In this document: positions 20,601 to 32,600 of the stretch, in pieces | Layout: each line of letters begins with the position of its first letter | Position numbering within the stretch: position 1 is the first letter of the stretch | Source of the DNA: Limnomonas spitsbergensis | Lineage: Eukaryota; Chlorophyta; Chlorophyceae; Chlamydomonadales | Direction of reading: 5' to 3' | DNA: 64,000 bases | Assembly: GCA_037349105.1 (NCBI GenBank) | Contig: JAYJMM010000019.1 | Span: 682,001 to 746,000 of the forward strand | Position numbers and translations under genes: made by a program | Notes under the pieces: generated by a model | The model's database searches: none | What the model saw: only the letters and a program-made list of their open reading frames with translations | Told to the model about the DNA's origin: nothing

Positions 20601-23600
20601 GGCCTGAAGAATGGGGCAGTGGCGCGCTTCAGCTACACGAAAATTGCAGTTTCTCCTTGGCCTAAACAACGGGTCGGTGGCGCGCTTCAGCTACATGCAG
20701 TTTCTCCTTGGGCAGCGACAGAGGCCTTCACATTGGCCCTAGACTGAAATCATAGGACAGCCTTGCTGTGGGTACAATTCAGCTACATTTCAGCTAATAT
20801 CTCATCAGCGTTTCAGCTACATCCCAGCTACGTTTCAGCGACATTTTAGCTATGGCCTCTGCGCCCTGCTGATGCAAATGCTGTTAGCAATCGTGAACCG
20901 CAAGCAATTGCTTTGGCCCGTAGGCAAGGTTTTTCTCTGCTTTCAGTACGCTCCAGCAAAGTTAAGCAACGGCCACTGCAGGCTGTTGCACATGCTGCCT
21001 GTCTTTGAGTGCCAGCAGCAATGCGGCGACGATAGCCCTGGGCTACAGGCATGCTTCAACGCAGTTACTGAAGGTTTGACTGTCTTTCATTAGATAGGAA
21101 TTGATAACTTCTTTCAATGCTGCCCTTGGGGCAAACAACCGATCAGATCCCTTGATTTGATACCGATAACTGGCGTCAACAATTTATCAAAAGTGTGGTT
21201 TCTCACCCCTCGGGATCATATATCGCCGATTAATTGTAAGGGAAGGCCGGTCAAACATACAGAGCTGAGAGCTGGCGTGCCTGCGTACCGATAACCTGAT
21301 AAACCATACAATGGCCTTTTCAACGGGCCCAGGAAGTTCAACAGGCCCAGGAAGTTCAACAGGCCCAGGAAGTTCAACAGGCCCAGGAAGTTCAACAGGC
21401 CCAGGAAGTTCAACAGGCCCAGGAAGTTCAACAGGCCCAGGAAGTTCAACAGGCCCAGGAAGTTCAACAGGCCCAGGAAGTTCAACAGGCCCAGGAAGTT
21501 CAACAGGCCCAGGAAGTTCAACAGGCCCAGGAAGTTCAACAGGCCCAGGAAGTTCAACAGGCCCAGGAAGTTCAACAGGCCCAGGAAGTTCAACAGGCCC
21601 AGGAAGTTCAACAGGCCCAGGAAGTTCAACAGGCCCAGGAAGTTCAACAGGCCCAGGAAGTTCAACAGGCCCAGGAAGTTCAACAGGCCCAGGAAGTTCC
21701 AGAACCTGGAATAACGCAGTGGTGTGAAGGGCGCATACAGCGCGACATATCAGACACGTCACCTCCTAGACGGGGGAACCAAAAGGGACCCGGACCCAAG
21801 CGCAACAAATTGTGGTTCCCAAAGGGTTTTTGCGGAGCCCACACGGAGCCAATTTGTATTGGGTATTGGCCTGGGAAGATCCCGATAAAAATAAATGATA
21901 CGCCCTGAGGCGTGGATAGAGGGCGCCACCCGTTCTGCCGTAGCACTAGGTGAGCTACCATGGGAAGATCCCACATCTGTGTCCTAGGGGTCTTGACCTG
22001 TTGCTAGGCGAGCCATCCCTAGGCCATCTACGCAGCCTTTCAACTGGGCCCAGTGGTGGCTGCCTGTTCATGCTGGCGTCAAAAGGCTCGTTGTGAGTAC
22101 CGGAGGTGGGCAGCAGTACAAAGGTGACACAAAGTGTGAACATCACACAAGTGCCATGGGCCTTCCTGTTGCTCTAACCCCTCCTCCCCACACATTCCTT
22201 TGCCCCCACCTGACTTTGAATCCTGCAGCATCATGTTGAATTGGGCTAGACACCTTACGTTATTATTCCCACCCTGCAAGACACCCGCCAGCTGCTTGGT
22301 GAAGAGTTCTCGCATCACGCTGATCTTAATTCGGGGTCCAAATGTGACATACCGGTACCCTGCCATTAGACGCACCTGTTTCTTGGTGAGGAGCTTAAGC
22401 ATCATGCTGGTCTTCAACTCTTGCTTAGGGATCCAAATGCACACCCTGACACACCCTGAAAAACAAGACCCACCTGATGCTTGGTCAGGAGCTAAAGCAT
22501 CATGTTGGTCTTCAAGACGTCAACTCTTGCTTAGGGATCGAAATGTACACCCTGACACACCCTGATAAACAAAGACCCACCTGCTGCTTAGTGAGGAGCT
22601 CCTGCATCATGTTGGGCGGTATCTCTGCGGTGACTTCCGAGATGTCGGTACGCTGCAGCTCTGCTTGGAGGGCACGCTGGAAAGCAACATACCTGTGAGT
22701 GATGGAGGATAGGGGCACATATGTGTGAGTGGGGGGGAAAGGAGGAGAGGAACATATGCGCGAGGGGTAGGGGTGGGGGGAAGGAGGGGAGGAGCGTATG
22801 TACGCGTGGGGGGAAAGGAGGAGAGGAGCGTATGTACATGTGGGGGGGAAGGAGGAGAGGAGCGTATGTACGAGTGGGGGGGAAGGAGGAGAGGAGCGTA
22901 TGTACGAGTGGGGGGGAAGGAGGAGAGGAGCGTATGTACGAGTGGGGGGGAAGGAGGAGAGGAGCGTATGTACGAGTGGGGAGGAAGGAGGAGAGGAGCG
23001 TATGTACGAGTGGGGGTGAAGGAGGAGAGGAGCGTATGTACGAGTGGGGGGGAAGGAGGAGAGGAGCGTATGTACGAGTGGGGGGGAAGGAGGAGAGGAG
23101 CGTATGTACGAGTGGGGGGGAAGGAGGAGAGGAGCGTATGTACGAGTGGGGGGGAAGGAGGAGAGGAGCGTATGTACGAGTGGGGAGGAAGGAGGAGAGG
23201 AGCGTATGTACAAGTGGGGAGGAAGGAGGAGAGGAGCGTATGTACGAGTGGGGGGGAAGGAGGAGAGGAGCGTATGTACGAGTGGGGGGGAAGGAGGAGA
23301 GGAGCGTATGTACGAGTGGGGGGGAAGGAGGAGAGGAGCGTATGTACGAGTGGGGGGGAAGGAGGAGAGGAGCGTATGTACGAGTGGGGGGGAAGGAGGA
23401 GAGGAGCGTATGTACGAGTGGGGGGGAAGGAGGAGAGGAGCGTATGTACGAGTGGGGGGGAAGGAGGAGAGGAGCGTATGTACGAGTGGGGGGGAAGGAG
23501 GAGAGGAGCGTATGTACGAGTGGGGGGGAAGGAGGAGAGGAGCGTATGTACGAGTGGGGGGGAAGGAGGAGAGGAGCGTATGTACGAGTGGGGGGGAAGG

Positions 23601-26600
23601 AGGAGAGGAGCGTATGTACGAGTGGGGGGGAAGGAGGAGAGGAGCGTATGTACGAGTGGGGAGGAAGGAGGAGAGGAGCGTATGTACGAGTGGGGGGGAA
23701 GGAGGAGAGGAGCGTATGTACGAGTGGGGGGGAAGGAGGAGAGGAGCGTATGTACGAGTGGGGGGGAAGGAGGAGAGGAGCGTATGTACGAGTGGGGGGG
23801 AAGGAGGAGAGGAGCGTATGTACGAGTGGGGGGGAAGGAGGAGAGGAGCGTATGTACGAGTGGGGGGGAAGGAGGAGAGGAGCGTATGTACGAGTGGGGG
23901 GGAAGGAGGAGAGGAGCGTATGTACGAGTGGGGGGGAAGGAGGAGAGGAGCGTATGTGTGAGTGGGGGGGAAGGAGGAGAGAAGCGTATGTGTGAGTGGG
24001 GGGGAAGGAGGAGAGGAGCGTATGTACGAGTGGGGGGGAAGGAGGAGTGGAGCGTATGTACGAGTGGGGGGGAAGGAGGAGAGGAGCGTATGTACGAGTG
24101 GGGGGGAAGGAGGAGAGGAGCGTATGTACGAGTGGGGGGGAAGGAGGAGAGGAGCGTATGTACGAGTGGGGGGGAAGGAGGAGAGGAGCGTATGTACGAG
24201 TGGGGGGGAAGGAGGAGAGGAGCGTATGTACGAGTGGGGGGGAAGGAGGAGAGGAGCGTATGTACGAGTGGGGGGGAAGGAGGAGAGGAGCGTATGTACG
24301 AGTGGGGGGGAAGGAGGAGAGGAGCGTATGTACGAGTGGGGGGGAAGGAGGAGAGGAGCGTATGTACGAGTGGGGAGGAAGGAGGAGAGGAGCGTATGTA
24401 CGAGTGGGGGGGAAGGAGGAGAGGAGCGTATGTACGAGTGGGGGGGAAGGAGGAGAGGAGCGTATGTACGAGTGGGGGGGAAGGAGGAGAGGAGCGTATG
24501 TACGAGTGGGGGGGAAGGAGGAGAGGAGCGTATGTACGAGTGGGGGGGAAGGAGGAGAGGAGCGTATGTGTGAGTGGGGGGGAAGGAGGAGAGGAGCGTA
24601 TGTACGAGTGGGGGGGAAGGAGGAGAGGAGCGTATGTACGAGTGGGGGGGAAGGAGGAGAGGAGCGTATGTGTGAGTGGGGGGGAAGGAGGAGAGGAGCG
24701 TATGTACGAGTGGGGGGGAAGGAGGAGAGGAGCGTATGTACGAGTGGGGGGGAAGGAGGAGTGGAGCGTATGTACGAGTGGGGGGGAAGGAGGAGAGGAG
24801 CGTATGTACGAGTGGGGGGGAAGGAGGAGAGGAGCGTATGTACGAGTGGGGGGGAAGGAGGAGAGGAGCGTATGTACGAGTGGGGGGGAAGGAGGAGAGG
24901 AGCGTATGTACGAGTGGGGGGGAAGGAGGAGAGAAGCGTATGTGTGAGTGGGGGGGAAGGAGGAGAGGAGCGTATGTACGAGTGGGGGGGAAGGAGGAGA
25001 GGAGCGTATGTACGAGTGGGGGGGAAGGAGGAGAGGAGCGTATGTACGAGTGGGGGGGAAGGAGGAGAGGAACATATGCGCGAGGGGTAGGGATGGGGGG
25101 AAGGAGGGGAGGAGCGCATGTATGAGTGGGGGGGAAGGAGGAGAGGAGCGTATGTACGAGTGGGGGGGAAGCGTATGTGTGTGGGGGGGAAGGAGGAGAG
25201 GAGCGAATGTACGAGTGGGGGGGAAGGAGGAGAGGAGCGTATGTGTGAGTGGGGGGGAACATGTTGCCCTAAAGAACAAAGTATGGGACATGTTGCCCTA
25301 AAGAACAAAGTATGGGACATGCCCACTGTCCACACACCTGACCCGGCACATGTCCGGTCGCCTGTAGTTCCCTGATAGGCACGTGGCCCCCCTCAAAACA
25401 TCGGCCACGAGGGCCCAGTTGAACCTGAACTCAGTCACAGCAGCCGCCAGCATGCTGCAGGGGGGAGCAAGAGGGCACAACAGTCAGCACCGGGGACAGG
25501 AGGGGGAGGAGCGCCAGCATGCTGCAGGGGGGAGCAGGAGGGGGAGGTGGGTCAGCATCGGGGACAGGAGGGAGAGGGGGGCCAGCATGCTGCATGGGGG
25601 AGCAGGAGAGCACAACAGTCAGCATCAGAGATGCGGGACAGGAGGGAAGGGGCCGTCACGGGGAGTGGGCCGTAGTGACCCCAGGGGAAATGAGGTGAAG
25701 TGACATGGGGGAGATGAAGGCTAGCATGCAATAAAAGGATCGACCTGACCATGGCAATTTATTTGAACCAGAGATTTGCTTTGCCTTCCCTCATACTTCA
25801 CGTTGTTTGGGGTTGAGGGATGCATGAATACACTAATTTTCAATTGTCGACGCCAGTATTCAGAGGGAAATTTAGAGTTTTTGATGACAGTTTACCGTGA
25901 GGGCAACATTAAAAGAATTTGTACCGCACATTATATTTACAGGACAGTGGTTGCAGTGCTGAGCCTGTGGCTCACTGCCCCCCCCCCCTTCCTCATCATT
26001 CATCAAGACCCTGTTCAGTGCAACAACAACAACGGAGCACTCACTTATCATCCAACGGGCTCCACACAACGACCCGGTCCGCGCCGTTCAGCTGCCCCAC
26101 CGCCGCACCCATGCCCGCGCCCGGCCGACCGTAGCCCGCGCCAGAGCGGCCGGACATAGAGGGCATGCGCTGCAGCGCGTCCAGGCGCGGCAGGCTGCCC
26201 GGCGGCCGCGGCTGCGCCGCGCCGCCAGGGACGGCCCCCACGCCGCCGAGGCCGCCGCCTCCGCCAGGTGCTCCGGGTGCCTTGGGTGCGCGCGGCAGGC
26301 CCATACCTGCCGCCACAGAGGCGCGACGCACATCAATGGGACCGCCGGTGATCTCGCGCTCGTTGCCGCCACCGCCACCGCCAAGCGTGGAGCTTCGGGT
26401 GCCAAAGCGTCCAAGGCGGTCGCGCTTGTTTGAGGGCAGCCCGCCGGGCATGCCAATGTTGTAATCCTCGTCATCGTTGACAAAGTCACGGACCTGGTGG
26501 GCAGTTGGGGGTGGGCAGCAGGGTTCAGGGTGGGGGGCAGGGTTCAAAGTGGGGAGCAAAGGTTTGGGGTGGGGAGCAGGGTTGAGGGTGGGGAGCAGGG

Positions 26601-29600
26601 TTAGGAGCAGGGTTTGGGGTTAGGAGCAGGGTTTGGGGTTGGGAGCAGGGTTTGGGGTGGGGAGCAGGGTGCAGGGTTGGGAGCAGGGTTCAGGGTTGGG
26701 AGCAGGGTTGGGAGCAGGGTTTGGGGTTGGGAGCAGGGTTGAGGGTTGGGAGCAGGGTTTAGAGTGGGGAGCAGGGTTTGGGGTGGGGAGCAGGGTTCAG
26801 GGTGGGGAGCAGGGTTTGGGGTTGGGAGCAGGGTTCAGGGTGGGGAGCAGGGTTCAGGGCGGGGAGCAGGGTCTGGAGTGGGGGGCAGGGTTTGGGGTGG
26901 GAAACAGGGTCTGGGGTGGGGAGCAGGGTGCAGGGTTGGGAGCAGGGTTTGGAGTGGGGAGCAGGGTTCAGGGTGGGGAGCAGGGTTTGGAGTGGGGAGC
27001 AGGGTTTGGGGTGGTAAGCAGGGTTTGGGGTGGGGAGCAGGGTTCAGGGCGGGGCGCAGTGTTTGGGGTGGGGAGCCGTGTTTGGGGTAAAAACACATTT
27101 GAACCTTCCCAGGTGACAGAGTGCAAGGTAAGGAAGTTGAAATGCAAAACCACAGCCATCACAGATGTTTAGGGTTCAGCACACAGCCCCAACAGGAGCA
27201 CCAGTAAAGGTTGATTGTTGTCAACCCTGCCCCCCTTATGCAAAACCACGGCCTCAACATGTATTTTTCCTCTCCCACGCCCTCGGCAATTATCCCGACC
27301 CATAATCTCCCACACAGCCCCGGGGACAACAGCCCCGGGGACACTGCCCCCCCCAGCTTCCCCTCTCCCTTCACCCCCCCCCCCTCCCGCCTTTCCCCCC
27401 TACCACTCTGCCTACTAGCCCAGGTCATCCAGCCTGTTCTCCCACCACCACTCCCAACCCCCATACCTTGCGCTGCCTCAACTCCCCCCTGACCAGGTCA
27501 ATCAACCCGCTGGTGAGCAAGGTTGAGGGGTCAGCCCTAACGGCAAGCCCTACAACTTAGACCGACATGGCCAGGTGTATGGGCCATGCAAAATCTTATG
27601 GCAAGATCATGCAGTAGATTCTACAAGATTTTGCAGAATCATTGCAAGACTAGCGTAAAATCTTCTCTCATGCCTCCATCCCCGTTATGGCTCCCCGTCC
27701 CGTCCCCATTCCCATTCCGCAACCTAACCTTGAGTCCTTATCTCCCCTGCTCCCTCTCTCCTTGCGTTGACTCGGCTCCATCGGGCAAGTCATCCAGCCC
27801 GCTATCAAGCAGCCTAGGCGTTGTGATCAGGCATCCCACACCTCCACCCCTCCCGCCTCCCCCCTCCCTTACCTTGACTTTTCTCCGTTCCATCTGGCAA
27901 GTCATCCAGCCCGCTGTCTGACAGCCAGGGTGTCGTGGCCAGGCGGCCCATGCCTACGCCCCCTCCCCCTCCCCTTCCCAACCGACCTCCATCCACTCTG
28001 CCCGCTCCCTCCCCACTGCCTACTCCCTCCCCTCTGCCCGCTCCCTCCCCTCTACCCACTCCCTCCCCCCTGCCCGCTCCCTCCCCCCTGCCCACTTTCT
28101 CCCCCCTGCCCGCTCCCTCCCCTCTGCCCGCTCCTTCCCCCCTGCCCGCTCCCTCCCCTCTGCCCACTCCCTCCCCTCCGCCCGCTCCTTCCCCTCTGCC
28201 TGCTCCCTCCCCCCCCTCTGCCCACTCCCTCCCCCCTGCCTGCTCCCTCCCCTATGCCCGTTCCCTCCCCTACGCCTGCTCCCTCCCCTCTGCCCACTCC
28301 CTCCCCTCTGCCCACTTTCTCCCCCCTGCCCACTCCCTCCCCTCCCTCCAAGTTTCCTCCACTCCATCTTTCCCAAGTCATCCAGCCAGCTGTCTAGCAG
28401 CAAAAGTGTCATGGCCAGGCAGCCCACGTTCCTGCCCCTGGCAACCACCTTCCCCCTTTCCCCCGCTCACCCTCCCGGGCTCCCTCCCATACCCTGCCCC
28501 CTCTAACCTTGCGTTTTGTAGGTTTTATCCAACCCGCCAACAAGCAGCGGCGGTGTTGTGGCCAGGCGTCCCACACCTCCACCCCGGCCGCCACCCCCCT
28601 CCCCCCTCCCCACACCAGTGCTGTGGCCAGGCGTCCCACACCTCCACCTCTCCCCCCTCCCCCATCCCACACCCTGACTCATTACCTTGCGTTTTCTCCG
28701 TTCCATCCGGCCCAAGTCATCCAGCCCGCCATCAAGCAGCGGCGGTGTTGTGGCCAGGCGTCCCACGCCTCCGCCCCCGGCCGCCGCTCGCCTCATTGCC
28801 TTGTTGCTAGTGAGGCCGCCGACGCCCGTGTCCAGGTAATCCCCGATGTCCCCATCAGGCAGCATCAGAGACATTGGCTTTGACGTGTGCCTGGGGGGAG
28901 AGGGACGTGATATTGCTTTATATATATGTCTTGTGAATACCCAGCATAGAATACCTGGCGTGGGGTTACAAAGGTAGGGCCAGGGCTAAGGGTTCAGAGA
29001 CAAGGCTTGTAGCTAGAGAGGCCCCCGACGCCCGTGTCCTGATAGTCCCTGATGTCTGCATCAGGCAGCATCAGAAACATTTGCTTTGAGGCGCGCCTGA
29101 GGGGAGAGGGACGTAATTTTGCTTTATTTCCTTTTTGTGTACACCCGGCACCTAAGGTTGGCGTGGGGTTACAAAGGTAGGGCCAGGATTTGGGGTTCAG
29201 AGACATGGACTTGTAGCTGGGGAGGCCCCTCCACGCGCGTGTCCTGATAGTCCCTAATGTCCGCATCATAGACATTGGCATTGAGGCGCGCCTGGTGAGT
29301 TTTTTTTACCCGGCACCCAAGACTGGCGTGGGGTCACAAAGGTAGGGCCAGGGTTTGGGGTTCAGAGACATAACTTATAGCTGGAGAGGCCCCCAATGCC
29401 TGTATCCTGAGAGTCCCTAATGTCTGCATCAGGTAACATCAGTGGCATTGGCTTCGAGGCGCGCCTGGTGGGTGGGCCAAGGGCCCTGAGCTTCCAGGCG
29501 TGCCTGGTGGGGTGGCAGGGTGGGGAGGATGGAATGCGAGCAGAGGTTGGGGATACATAAGGGTTGCAGCGTCATGTACCCATACACAACCATCTTGCTA

Positions 29601-32600
29601 AACAGTAATTTAATATCAAGCTATTGGATGTCGGGGGGCTGCAGGGGAGGCGAGAGGGCGAAGATCCACAACCAGAGGGGTCGGACTGCCAGCTCCTGTC
29701 CTTAAAGTCATGAATGCATCCATCTGATACTATTTTTTCAAAGGGCCGAGCAGTGCAGACTGCAGAGACATCAAGAGAGTGAACAGCATCATGGAGCTAT
29801 AAGAAAGAAGGGCAGGCAAAAAACCCGGCATGAAGCAAAAGAAACGCTAGGCGACACTGCTTTATCACGGAATCGGCTTCCATGCACCCATGGCTCACCC
29901 CCCCAGCCTCCAGCAAGCAGCAACACCTCTCTTAACTGGCGCTGGCCGCTGCCTAGGTTAATCACACGAACCCATCAACAGGCCTCCACCTCCTACCACA
30001 CACCCATCCTGATAGCTGCAGTACATCACTTGATTTACCCCTCCCCCACAATACCCCCATCCCTACCACACACCCCTCCCGATAGCTGCGGCACATCTCT
30101 TGAACCGTGCCGCCTAGGTGCTTAAGGCTGCCTAGTGGAGGGTCTAGGTGGCTCAGCATCTACAGCCCACTTACCACCCCACCCAACAGAGCTGCGGCAT
30201 TACGGCGCAACTCTTCATCTGTGCCGCCTAGGTGCTAAAGGCTGCCTAGTGGAGGGTCTAGGTGGCTCAGCATCTACAGCCCACTTACCACCCCACCCAA
30301 CAGAGCTGCGGCATTACGGCGCAACTCTTCATCTGTGCCGCCTAGGTGCTAAAGGCTGCCTAGTGGAGGGTCTAGGGGGCTCAGCATCTACGGCCCACTT
30401 ACCACCCCACACAACAGAGCTGCGGCATAACGGCGCAACTCTTCATCTGTGCCGCCTAGGTGCTAAAGGCTGCCTAGTGGAGGGTCTAGGGGGCTCAGCA
30501 TCTACGGCCCACTTACCACCCCACACAACAGAGCTGCGGCATAACGGCGCAACTCTTCATCTGTGCCGCCTAGGTGCTAAAGGCTGCCTAGTGGAGGGTC
30601 TAGGAGGCTCAGCATCTACCACCCACCCATTACCACCCACACCAGAGGTTTGCCGCAGCATACCTCTTCATCTGTGCCGCCTTTGCGCTGGCCGCCACTG
30701 CCGCCTCCTCATCCTCCGGCGGCAGCGACCACCTCGCCGCGTCGTACGCCGCCTCGTAGGCCGCAGCTGCGACGCCGTGCCTCGCCAGCCGTGCAACGTC
30801 CTCCTCCTCCAGCTGCGCCAGCACGCCGGCCATCAAGTCCTCGGCGGCGGGGAAGTATAGATCCGACGGGAAAAGGAACGGATCCGGCAGGGGTGGCGTA
30901 GGAGGTCCGGATGTGTCATCGGCAGCCGCGGCAGTTGCAGCCGCCACAGCTGTAGACACAGAGACACAAGGGCAGGGAAGTGAGCAACCAAACACATCCA
31001 CACATACTCATACATATGGTTGCATTTTTTAGTACTGTGTGGACATGCTTTGCCTGACGTAAAATCTGTTGCATTCTTGTTGGAGGGTGAGGACATTGTT
31101 GGATGGTGAGGGATACTGTATCGGTGCATCGTAATACTATTTTGCGATCGTGTACGCTGGTTCTCAGTCATAAATCAAGGCTTGTGATCCATTATTTGCA
31201 CCGAAGGTGGAATACGGCAATTTGTTTTGTGAACCAAGGCGACGCAATTCAAATCCAGGGTGAAGAAGTACCACTGGCACAGCTAGGATAATATGCCCTT
31301 GCCGTTAACGGTTCCGTTCATGTTGCCCTCATAAATAAGGTATCAGGCTGACGGTAGGAAGGGCTTGTTCCTTGGGGTCTGAGCCAACAGCAGGCAAGGC
31401 TTGGGTTCTGAGCCAACAGCATAGTTTGAGGTGTACGAATCAGGGTCCGATCCAACAACTGCAAGGTCTACTCAATTCAGCTGTCTGGTGAGCGGTGCTC
31501 CGTGAGGCCTACACTTGACAGGTGTGTGAGGCACAGGCAGCTGTCAAAAACACCCCATCACGTGGAATGTTTGCAATCTACCTTTTGCCGTTTTCCTGGC
31601 TTAGGGTTTAGGGTTAAGGGTTCAGGGTAAACCCTTGACAGGCGCGTGAGGCACAGGCAGCTGTCAAAAACACCTTATCATGTGGAATGTTTGCAATCTG
31701 CCTTTTGCCGTTTTCCTGGCTCGTGTCTCCTCTCTCTGTTGTTCCTGTTTACTGTATATTTGATTTACTTTACCGGGATTAGCAAATGTATATTGCGTAA
31801 TTATTAATGTTGTTTGGGGTTGAGGGATCCGTGAATTTACTGATTATGGTCGCCAGTTTTCAGTCAGAAATGAAGATTTTTTGTCGACAGTTTGCCCTGA
31901 GGGCAGCATGAAAAGAATTCGTTTTTTAATGCCCGCAGGGAGGCAAATCGAATCTACGGTATATACCACCTGGCTATTTTTCTTGCGCGGTTTCCGCTCA
32001 AAGTTTATGCTCGAACAACGACCAAGAGGCTCTGACCAGACATTGAATAAATAGACCACCAGTAACACACGTGCATGCCATTGGGAACAGTGCTCATGAA
32101 GATAAGGAACGTCAGACCTGGGAGAAAGCGAGACAGAGATGCTGTAATTTGCATGCAAAAGCGGGATATAGGCAGGGGGGCGGGTGCGCATTTAGCTGCT
32201 GATAACCGATTGGCCAAACTGCCCTACCCTGCCCACCCTGCCCTGCCCTTACACATGTAGAAACCAACTTCTCCCCACTCTGTGCTTGATTCTCGCCAGA
32301 TCTCTCGTAGTCAAGCATGTAAGGTCAACAATACTTCTGGTTCCCGTAGAGATGCTGAAAAAAGCAAATTACGTGTACTGCTTTTTTAATAACTCTACCA
32401 AAATATGTAGGGTTATATATTAGGGTTACATATTTTGGTAGAGTTCTTATTTGTAACCACCCAGCCCGATCTGCTCGTCCTCTCACCCTTGGACGCCAAC
32501 TTCTCCCCTTCCGCGCTTCCTCCGCGCTTCTCCCGCCCGCCCCGTGTTGCAGCCGCTGCCGGCGCAGCCTCTGTCTTGCCATCCATGCGCACATGCCCGA

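Noticed and set aside
21187..21762. LPGPVE, NFLGLL and GSSTGP repeat frames
   Set aside because: Pure product of an 18-bp repeat inside an EAF1 intron, open on both strands.
22512..25335. Long open frames on both strands over the 34-bp array
   Set aside because: The unit lacks stops in nearly all frames; the region is intron 7 of EAF1 with matching exon phases on both sides.
26633..27172. Gly-rich protein frames ([11 protein letters not shown])
   Set aside because: G-rich minisatellite directly upstream of an EAF1 acceptor; no frame-specific conservation.
31844..32191. Additional EAF1 exon containing [11 protein letters not shown] before a GT
   Set aside because: Tempting because HSA-type proteins are basic here, but exon 3 joins exon 4 in correct phase without it and the upstream acceptor would change frame.
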